64,000 bases of DNA, from the NCBI RefSeq assembly GCF_020567525.1, contig NZ_JAJCVI010000004.1, positions 310,001 through 374,000 of the forward strand, written 5' to 3'. The stretch's first letter is position 1. Each line of letters starts with the position of its first letter. The notes beneath the pieces are model-generated. The model did no database searches. It was not told the origin of the DNA and saw only the letters and a list, made by a program, of their open reading frames with translations. Of the stretch, positions 24,359 to 33,041 are shown in pieces. Source of the DNA: Halorubellus salinus (GTDB lineage: Archaea; Halobacteriota; Halobacteria; Halobacteriales; Natrialbaceae). Both the position numbers and the translations under genes were made by a program.

Positions 24359-27016
24359 ATGACCGACGACCCGACCGACGGACCCACCGCACCAACGGAC
24401 GACGGGGCGGCATCGAGCGGTGAGACCGACCACGACGCGGAGCGCGCTCGCGCGGACGGCGGCGCGCTCGAAGTCGCCGACGGGCACGCCCAGGACGAGC
24501 ACGCGATGCCGCCGACGAGCTCGCTGAAGCGCTGGTTCGTCACGACCAACCACAAGGACGTCGGGCTCCTGTACATCGCGACGAGCCTCTCGTTCCTCAT
24601 GCTCGGCGGCGTGCTCGCGCTCCTCATGCGCGCCCAGCTCTGGGTGCCTCGCGCGCCCGGCACCGGCCCGCTGTCCGCGATGGCGTACAACCAGGCCGTC
24701 AGCGTGCACGGGCTCGTGATGGTGTTCTGGTTCCTGTCGCCGTTCGCGTTCGGGTTCGCGAACTACGTCGTCCCCCTCCAGATGGGTGCGAAGGACCTCG
24801 CGTTCCCGCGACTGAACGCGCTCAGCTACTGGCTGTACCTCTCCTCCGGCGTCCTCCTGTTCGTCTCCTTCTTCCAGGGCGGGACGTTCGCCGGCGGCTG
24901 GACGATGTACGCGCCACTGAACCTGCCCGCGTTCACGCCGAGCGTCGGCGGGAGCGCCGCCGTCCTCGCACTCATGCTGTTCGTCGCGAGCGTCACGGTG
25001 TCCTCCGTGAACTTCCTCACCACGATGCATCGGATGCGCGCCGAAGGCCTCACGCTCCGACGACTCCCGCTGTTCTCGTGGACGATCCTGCTGACCGTCT
25101 GGATGATGCTGTTCGCGTTCGCCGCACTGCTCGCCGCACTCCTCCTGCTCTCCGCCGACCGTCTGCTCGGCACCACGTACTTCGCGGTCAACGGCGCCAA
25201 CGGCGCGCTGCTGTGGACGCACCTCTTCTGGTTCTTCGGGCACCCCGAGGTCTACATCGTCTTCTTCCCCGCGCTCGGCGTCATGGCGGAGGTCTTCCAG
25301 ACGTTCACGGGCCGCCGTATCGTCGGCCGGAAGTGGTTCATCGCCGCGATGGTCCTCGTCGCACTCCAGAGCTTCATCGTCTGGATGCACCACATGTTCC
25401 TCACGAGCATCAACCTCGAGATCAAGACGCTGTTCATGGCGACCACCATCGGGATATCACTGCCCTTCGACCTGATGGTGTTCTCGCTCATCTACACGAT
25501 GGTGAAGGGGAAGATACGGTTCAAGACGCCGTTCCTCTTCAGTTTCGGCGGCCTGCTGTTGTTCATCCTCGGCGGCATCACCGGCGTCTTCCTCGGCGCG
25601 GTCGTCCTCGACTACGAGTTCCGCGGGACGTACTGGGTGGTCGCGCACTTCCACTACGTCATGGTCGGCGGCGTCACCGCCCTCATCGGCGGCCTCTACT
25701 ACTGGTACCCGAAGATGGTCGGGCGGATGTACGACGAGTTCCTCGGGAAGGTCCACTTCGCGCTGTACTTCGTCGGATTCAACCTGCTGTACTTCCCGAT
25801 GTTCGTCGCGTGGGAGACGCCGCGGCGCGTCTTCGACTACGACCCCGGGATGACCGCCTGGCACCAGATGGCGACCGTCGGCGCCGTCGTCCTCGGCGCG
25901 TCGTTCCTCGTGATGATCTACAACCTCGTCACGAGCGCGTACCGCGGCGAGGTCGCCGACGAGGACCCCTGGAACTACGTGACGACCGCCGAATGGGCGG
26001 TATCCTCGCCGCCGCCACTCGAGAACTTCCCCGGGCTGCCGTCGTACGCGAGGGGGACGCTCGAGTTCCTCGGCGGCTCATCGAGCGCGCTGAAGACCGT
26101 CGACGACGACGCGCCCGCGGCCGCCGACCGCGGCACTGGGGCCGCGACCGACGGCGGCGCGCCCGCGACGCTCGACGGCTCGGAGGCGCTCGCCGCGAGC
26201 GCACACACCGCCGAGGAGGTGCAGGCCGGCGAGGACCACCACGCGAGTCACGCGAGCGTCTGGCCGTTCCTCGTCGGCGTCGGCGCGCTGCTCCTGCTCC
26301 TCGGGCTCTCCGGGTTCACGAACGCGACGTGGTCCGAGGGCGCGATGGGGACGGCCCACCAGGCGTCGACGGGCGTCGGCGCCGTCGTGACCTTCGGCGC
26401 GCTCGTCGGGATGGCCCGCGAGCAGTTCGTCGGCCCGAGCGGTCCCTACGGCGAGAGCTGGCCGTTCGAGAAGGTCTCGAACATGAAGACGGGGATGTGG
26501 ATCTTCCTCGTGAGCGACGTCGTGCTCTTCGGCGCGTTCATCGGCGCGTACGTGTTCCTCCGGTTCTCCTCCGGGTGGATCGCGTGGGAGCCCATCCCGG
26601 ACAACGTCGTCCCGGGGCTCATCAACACGTACCTGCTGTTGACGAGTAGCTTCACGGTCATCCTCGCGCTGGAAGCCGCGGAACGCGAGTCCCGCGGTGG
26701 CGTGGTCGCGAGCCTCGTCGCGACCGTCGTCCTCGGTCTCGGGTTCCTCGGGAACAAGGCCATCGAGTGGGAGCACCTGTTCACGGACAAGGGCATCTGG
26801 ATCGACTCGGGCATCCGCGAGTCCACGTTCTTCGTGACGACGGGCCTGCACGCGGCGCACGTCGTCGTCGGGCTCCTCATCACGCTGTACCTGATACTGC
26901 GGGCGTGGAACGGCGCGTACCTCGACGACGCCGCGCCCGTGGAGCACTTCGGGCTGTACTGGCACTTCGTGGACATCGTGTGGCTGTTCCTGTTCCCGCT
27001 GTTCTACATCCTCTAA
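24359..27016 (+). CDS. coxAC: Cytochrome c oxidase subunits I and III, fused
   Basis: This 885-residue fusion forms the proton-pumping core of a haem-copper oxidase. Residues about 50-570 are subunit I, with twelve helices: haem ligand His in VSVHGLVMVF, the HPEVY motif (CuB His and the helix-VI Glu of A-type enzymes), the HH pair in WMHHMF and the HFHYVMVGG haem ligands. A polar, acidic linker (about 600-640) joins a subunit III part (two plus five helices) with FLVSDVVLFGAF and the final VEHFGLYWHFVDIVWLFLF. The charged His-containing N-terminus is probably cytoplasmic. Fusion of I and III is common in haloarchaea and some bacteria. The next gene starts within five bases. Confidence 0.95.
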   Translation: MTDDPTDGPTAPTDDGAASSGETDHDAERARADGGALEVADGHAQDEHAMPPTSSLKRWFVTTNHKDVGLLYIATSLSFLMLGGVLALLMRAQLWVPRAPGTGPLSAMAYNQAVSVHGLVMVFWFLSPFAFGFANYVVPLQMGAKDLAFPRLNALSYWLYLSSGVLLFVSFFQGGTFAGGWTMYAPLNLPAFTPSVGGSAAVLALMLFVASVTVSSVNFLTTMHRMRAEGLTLRRLPLFSWTILLTVWMMLFAFAALLAALLLLSADRLLGTTYFAVNGANGALLWTHLFWFFGHPEVYIVFFPALGVMAEVFQTFTGRRIVGRKWFIAAMVLVALQSFIVWMHHMFLTSINLEIKTLFMATTIGISLPFDLMVFSLIYTMVKGKIRFKTPFLFSFGGLLLFILGGITGVFLGAVVLDYEFRGTYWVVAHFHYVMVGGVTALIGGLYYWYPKMVGRMYDEFLGKVHFALYFVGFNLLYFPMFVAWETPRRVFDYDPGMTAWHQMATVGAVVLGASFLVMIYNLVTSAYRGEVADEDPWNYVTTAEWAVSSPPPLENFPGLPSYARGTLEFLGGSSSALKTVDDDAPAAADRGTGAATDGGAPATLDGSEALAASAHTAEEVQAGEDHHASHASVWPFLVGVGALLLLLGLSGFTNATWSEGAMGTAHQASTGVGAVVTFGALVGMAREQFVGPSGPYGESWPFEKVSNMKTGMWIFLVSDVVLFGAFIGAYVFLRFSSGWIAWEPIPDNVVPGLINTYLLLTSSFTVILALEAAERESRGGVVASLVATVVLGLGFLGNKAIEWEHLFTDKGIWIDSGIRESTFFVTTGLHAAHVVVGLLITLYLILRAWNGAYLDDAAPVEHFGLYWHFVDIVWLFLFPLFYIL

Positions 27017-27020
27017 GCCA

Positions 27021-27284
27021 ATGACCAGACTCAAGCTATACACGGCGATATACGTGGTACTGTTCGTCTCGGCGACCGTGCAGGTGCTCGTCGAGCAGGC
27101 GGGCATCGCGTACGAGACGGCGCTGGCGGTCATCCTCGCGCTGTCGTTCGTGAAGGCGGTCATCGTCGCCGGGTACTACCAGCACCTGCGCTGGGAGCCG
27201 CGGTCGTTGACGTACCTCATGGGTATCGGGCTGCTGGCGGTGCTCGCGTTGACCGTCGCGGCGACGTACTCCATCACGCCATGA
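27021..27284 (+). CDS. Cytochrome c oxidase subunit IV-like membrane protein
   Basis: The 87-residue protein has three predicted helices, including the charged VKAVIVAGYYQHLRWE motif seen in prokaryotic oxidase subunit IV (CtaF-type) proteins. It follows subunit I/III directly and overlaps the next gene by ATGA, so it belongs to the oxidase operon. It is probably a small structural subunit in the membrane. Confidence 0.85.
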   Translation: MTRLKLYTAIYVVLFVSATVQVLVEQAGIAYETALAVILALSFVKAVIVAGYYQHLRWEPRSLTYLMGIGLLAVLALTVAATYSITP

Positions 27285-27607
27285 CCGCACCGAACCCGTT
27301 CGTCGTCGGTGCGGTGGCGGTCGTGGTGCTCGCGCAGGTGCCGCTGGTCGCGTACCTGTCCCGGCACGTCGCGGTCGACGGCGGCGCGGAGCGCCCGGAC
27401 GCGTCGAAGGGGTACGTCACGTACGGGACCGTCGACGCGCGCCCGGCGTCGAACGCGGGCAGCGCTGGCGACGACGCGGACGCGGATGGCGGCGACGCGG
27501 TCGCGTGCCCGTCGTGCGGGTCCGTCGTGGACGCGTCCTACGACGTCTGCGGCGCGTGCGCGACCCGGATTCCGCCGGAGGGTCCGGGGGGAGGTGAGCG
27601 ACGATGA
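27281..27607 (+). CDS. Membrane-anchored zinc-ribbon protein in the oxidase operon
   Basis: This 108-residue protein has one N-terminal helix (about 6-26), an acidic, Ala-rich middle and a zinc ribbon, CPSCGSVVDASYDVCGACATR, near the C-terminus. Both ends overlap neighbours by ATGA, so it is translationally coupled within the cytochrome oxidase operon. A role in oxidase assembly or copper handling is a guess from position only. Confidence 0.75.
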   Translation: MTAPNPFVVGAVAVVVLAQVPLVAYLSRHVAVDGGAERPDASKGYVTYGTVDARPASNAGSAGDDADADGGDAVACPSCGSVVDASYDVCGACATRIPPEGPGGGERR

Positions 27608-27819
27608 CGTCGCGACGCGAACGACTCGGGTGGGCGGCGCTGTTCTCGCTCGCGCCGGCCGCCGGCATCGCGTTCGCGACCGCGAAGGTTGGGCCGCGGA
27701 CGCTCGCGGACCCCATCGTCGTCGCGGCGTTCGCGGTGACGGCCGTCGTGATGTTCGGGTTCATGTTCCTCGCCGCGAGCGTCGGGTCGACGGACGTCCC
27801 CCAGGAGCGCTTCGAGTAG
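27604..27819 (+). CDS. Small two-helix membrane protein in the oxidase operon
   Basis: The 71-residue protein has two hydrophobic helices (about 9-27 and 36-58), a short charged N-terminus and a polar tail ending QERFE. Its start overlaps the preceding stop by ATGA. No family was recognised; it is probably a small accessory part of the oxidase complex. Confidence 0.7.
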   Translation: MTSRRERLGWAALFSLAPAAGIAFATAKVGPRTLADPIVVAAFAVTAVVMFGFMFLAASVGSTDVPQERFE

Positions 27820-27926
27820 CGCGTACTCGCCACGACCGGTCTGGGACGGCAACCACCGCGCGAGCCGTGGTGCATGTGAACGCTCCCCATAGACTTAGGC
27901 GGTGGGCGTGCGAACGACCCCCTGTC

Positions 27927-28121
27927 ATGGGATTCGAAGGCTTCGCGTACCTCGGCGCGGTCCTCGGCGTCGCACTCGGGATGGTCGCGCTCCTCGCAGC
28001 CGAGTACTTCCACGGCGTCGACCTCCTCCTCCCCGTCGGCGGCGGCCTCGCACTCGTCTCCGTCGGCGCGATGACGTTCCTCATCAGCCGCAACGACCCG
28101 CCCGCACACGGCGACCACTGA
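27927..28121 (+). CDS. Small two-helix membrane protein after the oxidase operon
   Basis: 64 residues, two hydrophobic helices (about 6-27 and 33-52) and a polar tail rich in His and Asp. It lies 107 bp after the oxidase operon on the same strand, with its own possible start at ATG 27927. Longer in-frame extensions upstream are Arg/Thr-rich and look non-coding. Function unknown. Confidence 0.65.
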   Translation: MGFEGFAYLGAVLGVALGMVALLAAEYFHGVDLLLPVGGGLALVSVGAMTFLISRNDPPAHGDH

Positions 28122-28192
28122 CCGCGCCCACGGCGTCGTGACCGACGAGCCCGCCACTGACCACGGTCGCGCGGCGGCGTGACCGACGGGCC

Positions 28193-28621
28193 CTACAGGA
28201 ACCCGCTCCCGAGTGCGACCATGTACACGAGCACCAGCACCGTGTAGAGCGCCGCGAGCGCCGCGACCACGCGCAGGTGGAAGTAGAACAGCTCGTCCTC
28301 CTCCGCGGCGAGCGCGTCCGCGTACGCCTCGTGCTCGCTCGTCGAACACGCGTCCTCGTGGACCTCGCCGACGTGGAGGTCGTACGCCGCCTGCGTCCCG
28401 AACGCCCGGTCGCAGTACGGGCACGCCCCCGCGACCGACTCGTCGTCGCGCACCAGCGTCTCCAGGCCCGCACGGTCGATACCGCGACCAGCCACGACAC
28501 CGGCCCGTTCCTCGTCGCCGCCGCTCGCGCCGTCGTTCCAGTCGTCGGCGTCGCTCGCTGGCGCCTTGGCGTCGCTCGCTGCGCGCTCTGACTCGGTCGT
28601 GACCGGTTCGTTCTCGTTCAT
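28193..28621 (-). CDS. C2H2 zinc-finger protein with C-terminal membrane helix
   Basis: The 142-residue protein has an acidic N-terminus, one classical C2H2 finger (CPYCDRAFGTQ followed by DLHVGEVH), an acidic helix and a C-terminal transmembrane segment (VVAALAALYTVLVLVYMVAL), so it would be tail-anchored with the finger in the cytoplasm. It resembles haloarchaeal finger-TM proteins of unknown function. Its ATG overlaps the stop of the upstream polytopic protein (ATGA), so it is the last gene of the leftward operon that converges on the oxidase genes. Confidence 0.75.
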   Translation of the reverse strand: MNENEPVTTESERAASDAKAPASDADDWNDGASGGDEERAGVVAGRGIDRAGLETLVRDDESVAGACPYCDRAFGTQAAYDLHVGEVHEDACSTSEHEAYADALAAEEDELFYFHLRVVAALAALYTVLVLVYMVALGSGFL

Positions 28622-30123
28622 AGGTAGACTGGATCGACGAACGGTTGGCCGATGACCCACGCGCTCGTCATCGTGTACGCGACCATCACGACGACGAACG
28701 GGTACTGGCTGCGGATGGGGCGAAGCAAACCCGGGAACAGCTCGAGTGCGAGTGCGTGGGCGACCCAGACCGCGAGCAGGTGCCCGACGACGACGAACCC
28801 GAGCTCGACCGTCCCGAACCAGCCCGGTAGCACCGCGACCTGCGGGACGCCCCCGCCGCCGAGCGGGTGGCGGAGGACGGCTTCGAGCGCGGGCGACAGC
28901 GAGAGGAAGTACCCGAGGAAGTGCGCGACGTGATAGCCGGCGGCGATGGGGACGAGCGCGGGCGCGAACCACGACTCGATGGCCGCCGGCGACAGCCGAC
29001 TGTCGACGATGGCGCGCGACCGCTCGGCGGCGACCCGGTACAGCACCCGGAACGCCGCGAACCCCGCGACGAGCGCGACGAGGTAGACCCCGAGCGCCGG
29101 AACGCCCGCCTCGACGACGACGGTCGCGAGGTCGTTCCACGCCGGCGTCGTCACGAGCCCGTCGAACGTCGTCGCCCACAGGAGCGCGACCACGAACGTG
29201 GTCATCCCCGACTCCCGACCGAGAAGCGCGGTCGTCCCCGACTCCCGACCGAGAAGCGCGGTCGTCCCCGATTCCGCTCCCAGGACCGCGGTTTCCGTCG
29301 ACTCTCCGCGGAGCCGTTCGCGTGCGCCGGCGACGAGCCCGCTCCCGGGGAGGCGGAGACGGACGCCGTTCGCGTCGCGCTGGAGGGGCGCGAGCCGGCC
29401 GTAGACGGCGAACACGCGCGAGACGGGGTCGACGCGCTCGAACCACGCGTCGGGGCCGTACCGGTACGCGCCGGCGAGCGTGAGCACCGAGTACGCGGCG
29501 ACGACGACCCCGAGGAGTCGCGGGTCCGCGGCGAGCGGGCTGACGACCTCGACGTACACGAGCGCGAGCAAGCCGACGACAGCGGGCCAAGCGCCGTAGT
29601 CCGCCGGCAGTGCTCGACCACCCGCGCCGGGGAGTGCGTCGACGACGGTCCGCCAGGGGTTCAGGACGGGCCAGGCGTTCCCGGCGAGGTACGTCGTCAT
29701 CGCGAACCCCGCCCACCACCCGATCCAGACGACGACGATCGCGAAGTTCGCGGTCGGGTCCGTCGACCCGACCGTCGCCGCGCGAAGCACGAGCGCGAGG
29801 CCGAGGACGCCGACCACGCGGGTCGCGAGGACGAGCGCGCGCCGGAGCGTCGCGGTCGTCGGGACGAGCGCCGACCACGCGTTCACCGCGCGGACGCCCT
29901 CGTGGTCGGTGAGCAGGCTCGTCCCGAGGAACGACCCGCCGACGAGCACGCCCCCGGTCGCGACCGTCAACCAAGACGGGACCGTCCCGACGTTCACGGC
30001 GTCGGAGAGCGCGCCGACGTGCAGCGGCGCGAGCACGCCCGTCGAGGTGGCGAGCGACGCGACCGTCGGATCCAGCGCGCTCGCGAGCGCCACGGCGACC
30101 GTCGCGAGGAGGAGGCGACGCAT
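28618..30123 (-). CDS. Polytopic membrane protein of unknown function
   Basis: The 501-residue protein has about ten to twelve hydrophobic helices and several conserved-looking Trp, His and Pro positions (for example WIGWWAGF, YHVAHFLGYF). It is not a recognisable transporter family. ATG 30121-30123 was chosen because the upstream extension is Arg/Ser-rich. A loop contains three copies of a ten-residue unit (ALLGRESGTT) encoded by a 30-bp repeat. It is seven bases after the preceding gene and overlaps the next by ATGA. Position opposite the terminal oxidase genes suggests a respiratory or metal-related role, but this is inference. Confidence 0.75.
   Translation of the reverse strand: MRRLLLATVAVALASALDPTVASLATSTGVLAPLHVGALSDAVNVGTVPSWLTVATGGVLVGGSFLGTSLLTDHEGVRAVNAWSALVPTTATLRRALVLATRVVGVLGLALVLRAATVGSTDPTANFAIVVVWIGWWAGFAMTTYLAGNAWPVLNPWRTVVDALPGAGGRALPADYGAWPAVVGLLALVYVEVVSPLAADPRLLGVVVAAYSVLTLAGAYRYGPDAWFERVDPVSRVFAVYGRLAPLQRDANGVRLRLPGSGLVAGARERLRGESTETAVLGAESGTTALLGRESGTTALLGRESGMTTFVVALLWATTFDGLVTTPAWNDLATVVVEAGVPALGVYLVALVAGFAAFRVLYRVAAERSRAIVDSRLSPAAIESWFAPALVPIAAGYHVAHFLGYFLSLSPALEAVLRHPLGGGGVPQVAVLPGWFGTVELGFVVVGHLLAVWVAHALALELFPGLLRPIRSQYPFVVVMVAYTMTSAWVIGQPFVDPVYL
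29201..29290. repeat. 30-bp tandem repeat, three copies, inside a coding region
   Basis: Units start at 29201, 29231 and 29261; the first two are almost identical and the third is degenerate. The length is a multiple of three, so the frame is kept and ten-residue repeats result in a loop of the polytopic protein. Confidence 0.85.
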
Positions 30124-30130
30124 CGCGGCG

Positions 30131-30832
30131 TCACCTCGCCCCCGGTCGCCACGCGAGGAGGGCGACCGCCGCGACGAACGCGACCGTCGACAGGTCCATC
30201 GAGTACGCGTACAGTGCGTTCGCGACCGCCTCCCCGCCGAGTGCGGCGGCGAGCAGCGACGCGAACACCGGCCACGAGCAACTCGCACAGGACAGGAGGC
30301 CGATGGCGCCGCTCGCGGCCGAGGCGGCGGTGTCGACGACCGCAGCGTACGTGAGGTACGCGAGCGCGACGTACCCGACGATCTTGTACGGGACGAGCGT
30401 CAGCGTCGCCGACGGTGCGTCGAGGACGACCGTCGGTCCCCAGCCCGGCGGGAGCGCGGTGAACACCGCGAGGTCGACGCCCGTACCGTGCGCGTGGGCG
30501 TGCCCGCCGCCGAGGAGGGTGACGTCGACGAGGCCGCCGGCGAACGCGAGCGTCGCGAGGTACGCGCCCGCGACCGCCAGCGCCGCCCGGCGCGCGACCG
30601 CGCTCTCCGTCCGCGGCACGTCGACCGCGAACACCGCCCACAGGCCGAGGTTTATCCACACGAACGGGTAGAGGAGGTACCGGACGCTCGTCGCGCTCGC
30701 GCCCGTCAGGCCGAGGTAGCCAGCGAGCAACGCGAGCTCGGCGAGCACGACCACGGCGAGTGCGAGCACCGCGGGACGGGTCGCTCGTCGCCGGACCGCC
30801 GCTATCGAGCGCGAGACCTCGGTGTCCGTCAT
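30131..30832 (-). CDS. DUF7546-like membrane protein
   Basis: The 233-residue protein has about six to seven helices. Motifs include RYLLYPFVWINLGLWAVF, LPPGWGPTVV, PYKIVGYVALAYL and SCASCSWP; the pattern matches haloarchaeal proteins named DUF7546, although I could not check this by search. The paired Cys in a membrane context could bind a metal or form a disulfide. It sits six bases after the preceding gene and seven before the next, in the four-gene operon facing the oxidase genes. Cellular role unknown. Confidence 0.75.
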   Translation of the reverse strand: MTDTEVSRSIAAVRRRATRPAVLALAVVVLAELALLAGYLGLTGASATSVRYLLYPFVWINLGLWAVFAVDVPRTESAVARRAALAVAGAYLATLAFAGGLVDVTLLGGGHAHAHGTGVDLAVFTALPPGWGPTVVLDAPSATLTLVPYKIVGYVALAYLTYAAVVDTAASAASGAIGLLSCASCSWPVFASLLAAALGGEAVANALYAYSMDLSTVAFVAAVALLAWRPGAR

Positions 30833-30838
30833 CCCGGG

Positions 30839-31252
30839 TCAGCCGACGAGGAGCTTCACGGCGATGACGAGCACCGCGACCATCGACATGAACCACGCAC
30901 TCAACCCGACGGCGTGCGCGTTCCCGAGGCCGTGCGAGCGCCCGAGGTAGTACACGCCCCACGCGAGGTACGCGAGCACGAGGATGCCGACCGCGGCGAC
31001 GAACAGCGTCGGGTCCGGTCCGACGACGGCCGCCGCCGCGACGAACCCGATTATCACGAGTGCTGCGAGCGTCATCTTCGGGTCCACGCGCACCCCGCGC
31101 TGCGAGCTCGCACCGACCGCGACACCGCGAGCCTTCACGCCGAGCGTGTGACTGTACGCCCGAACCGCCTGCGCTCGCGTCACGAGCACGAACACCGCCG
31201 CGAGCAACGCAACCATCACGAGCGTGCTCGCGACGAACGCACCATTAGCCAT
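30839..31252 (-). CDS. Four-helix membrane protein of unknown function
   Basis: The 137-residue protein starts at ATG 31250-31252 (MANGAFVAST) and has four hydrophobic helices, with a polar loop rich in Ser, Arg and Lys after the first, and Gly-Arg-Ser-His-Gly before the last. No family was recognised. It is the first gene of the leftward operon 31252 to 28193; the intergenic space upstream is shared with the divergent ATP-grasp gene. Confidence 0.7.
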   Translation of the reverse strand: MANGAFVASTLVMVALLAAVFVLVTRAQAVRAYSHTLGVKARGVAVGASSQRGVRVDPKMTLAALVIIGFVAAAAVVGPDPTLFVAAVGILVLAYLAWGVYYLGRSHGLGNAHAVGLSAWFMSMVAVLVIAVKLLVG

Positions 31253-31407
31253 GATACCACATACCACATCGAGGCTCGAGCCCAAATGTGTTTCCCTCAC
31301 CCATCACGCCGAACCACCAACGCACTCGCTCGACACCCCTCGACGCCGGCGAGTAGACACGGTAGGCAGTAGATACCAAAGCTCCCGTCTATCGTCACCG
31401 GACGTGC

Positions 31408-32670
31408 ATGGACCAATCCACCGTCGTCGTCCCCACCGGGTCGCCGGCGAGCACGGTCGCCTTCCACCGGTCGCTCGGGAGACGCGGCGTCCGCACGATC
31501 GGCGTCGCCAGCGACGACACCACGCCCGCCTTCCGCTCGCGGTACTGCGACGAACGCGTCCTCGCCCCCGACCCGATGACGGACACGACCGCCTACAGGA
31601 ACGCCCTCCTCGAGCTCGCAGCCCGACCCGACGTCCAGACCATCGTTCCACTGACCGAACCCGACATCTACGTCCTCGCGAAGTACCGCGACGAGTTCGC
31701 CGAACACGTCGCGACACCGTGCCCGTCGTTCGACACGCTCCGCACCATCCACGACCGCGACCGCCTGTTCGACGCAGCCGACGCCGCCGGCGTCGCCACC
31801 CCCGACACGCGACCGCTCGACGACGTCGACGCGTGGACCGAGGACTGCGTCGTCAAATCCCGGTTCGCGCTCCTCGCCGACGCCTACACGACCCAGGACC
31901 TCCCCAGTGAACTCGTCGACCAGACCGGTGCGGTGTTCATCCCCGCGAACGACCGCCCCGACGTCGACGAACTCCACGCAGCCTTCGGCCACACCCCGCA
32001 CGTCCAGCGGTTCGTCGACGGCACCGAGTACTCCCTCGGCGTCCTCTACGATGACGGCGAACCCGTCGTCGAAACCCAGAAACGCATCATCCGTGGCGTC
32101 AAGTACTATCACGGCCCGAGCGTCTACCACGAAACCGTCCACATCCCCGAACTCGAAGCGCTCGGGCGCGCGATCCTCACGGAACTCGACTACGACGGCC
32201 CCGCGGACATCGACGTCATCCAGGACCCCGACACGGGCGAGTACAAGCTCCTCGAGATCAACCCGCGATTCTGGGCGACCGTCCAACTCGAGATCCACGC
32301 CGGTTTCGACTTCCCGTACCACTACCGGCAGCTCGCGGCCGGCGAACCCGTCGGGCCCGTCCCCGAACCGACGCCCGGCATCCGGTCGCACGTCCTCTCC
32401 GGCGAACTCTCCTACCTCCTGAGCGTCGCCGCCGACGACCACCCCGTCTGCGACCATCCGTCACTCCCCACCGCAACCTGGAACGTCGCCACCTCCATCC
32501 TCCGCGACCGCCGATTCGACGTCCTCGACGCCCACGACCCACGGCCGTTCCTCACCACCGTCGCCAACGACATCCGCGCACAGATCAACGGCCCACAACC
32601 CGCCAAGCCAGCAACGCCACCCGACGACGCCGAGGAACCGCAGCCAGAACCAACACCACGCACCCACTGA
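31408..32670 (+). CDS. ATP-grasp family ligase (carboxylate-amine ligase)
   Basis: This 420-residue cytoplasmic protein begins with a pre-ATP-grasp fold (VVVPTGSPASTVAFHRSLGRRG) and has a central ATP-grasp domain: a Lys in VVKSRF, PHVQRFVDGTEYSLGVLYD, and the metal site ending LLEINPRFWATVQL. These enzymes join a carboxylate to an amine through an acyl-phosphate; the substrate cannot be read from sequence. The C-terminal tail is Pro/Glu-rich and variable. It is a single gene between the divergent membrane-protein operon and tRNA-Val. Similar haloarchaeal ligases often lie beside cell-surface sugar genes, but no such context is seen here. Confidence 0.8.
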   Translation: MDQSTVVVPTGSPASTVAFHRSLGRRGVRTIGVASDDTTPAFRSRYCDERVLAPDPMTDTTAYRNALLELAARPDVQTIVPLTEPDIYVLAKYRDEFAEHVATPCPSFDTLRTIHDRDRLFDAADAAGVATPDTRPLDDVDAWTEDCVVKSRFALLADAYTTQDLPSELVDQTGAVFIPANDRPDVDELHAAFGHTPHVQRFVDGTEYSLGVLYDDGEPVVETQKRIIRGVKYYHGPSVYHETVHIPELEALGRAILTELDYDGPADIDVIQDPDTGEYKLLEINPRFWATVQLEIHAGFDFPYHYRQLAAGEPVGPVPEPTPGIRSHVLSGELSYLLSVAADDHPVCDHPSLPTATWNVATSILRDRRFDVLDAHDPRPFLTTVANDIRAQINGPQPAKPATPPDDAEEPQPEPTPRTH

Positions 32671-32704
32671 CCACTCCCGGACGCAGGATTCGCAGACGCA
32701 AGCG

Positions 32705-32881
32705 ACTCGCTACGCTCGCCGGTTTGTTCGCGCGAGAAGTGGGTGGGGCGGATTTGAACCGGAGGAAGACGTGCTCGCTCACGTTCGTTCGCTGCGCGCG
32801 ACTTCCAGAGTTCAAATCCGCACAGAACCATTCTCGCAGCACAGACTCTTCGCTACGCTCGTCGTTTTGTGCTGCGAGAAG
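32705..32881. repeat. Direct and inverted repeats derived from the tRNA-Val 3' end
   Basis: A copy of the tRNA 3' end (plus-strand GTGGGGCGGATTTGAACC, ending 32760) and its flank at 32705-32761 repeats the segment at about 32844-32904 that contains the real gene. An inverted copy, GTTCAAATCCGC, lies at 32810-32821. TTCTCGCAGCACA (32831-32843) and TGTGCTGCGAGAA (32868-32880) form a perfect 13-bp inverted repeat. The arms at 32732-32768 and 32801-32837 form a larger imperfect palindrome. Confidence 0.75.
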
Positions 32882-32955
32882 TGGGTTGGGGCGGATTTGA
32901 ACCGCCGGCCTCCTCCATGTCAAGGAGGTGTCATAACCAACTAGACCACCAACCC
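32882..32955 (-). tRNA. tRNA-Val (anticodon GAC)
   Basis: On the minus strand a full 74-nt cloverleaf begins GGGTTGG and ends CCAACCC plus discriminator A; CCA is not encoded. The anticodon stem CCTCC/GGAGG encloses TTGACAT, giving anticodon GAC. The T arm reads GGCGG-TTCAAAT-CCGCC. No intron is present. It is followed on its 3' side by partial copies of its own end. Confidence 0.95.
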
Positions 32956-33000
32956 AGGTGGCGTCGGTCTTTCCTGCACTCGTTCGTTGCCCGGGACGTT

Positions 33001-33007
33001 AAAAAAG
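33001..33007 (-). terminator. T-run terminator of the PKD protein gene
   Basis: A run of A on the plus strand reads as TTTTTT on the minus strand, about 35 nt after the stop codon at 33042. Oligo-T tracts are the usual archaeal termination signal. There is no strong hairpin. Confidence 0.45.
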
Positions 33008-33041
33008 GGTTTCGAATCGGTCGCCGTGTGGTGAATCGTCG

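Noticed and set aside
28193-29974. Long leftward frame extending the C2H2 protein upstream
   Set aside because: It overlaps the polytopic membrane gene on the same strand in another frame and is Arg-rich; the ATG at 28619-28621 gives a normal protein.
32705-32761. A second tRNA-Val gene
   Set aside because: Only the 3' end is present; there is no anticodon arm or 5' half.
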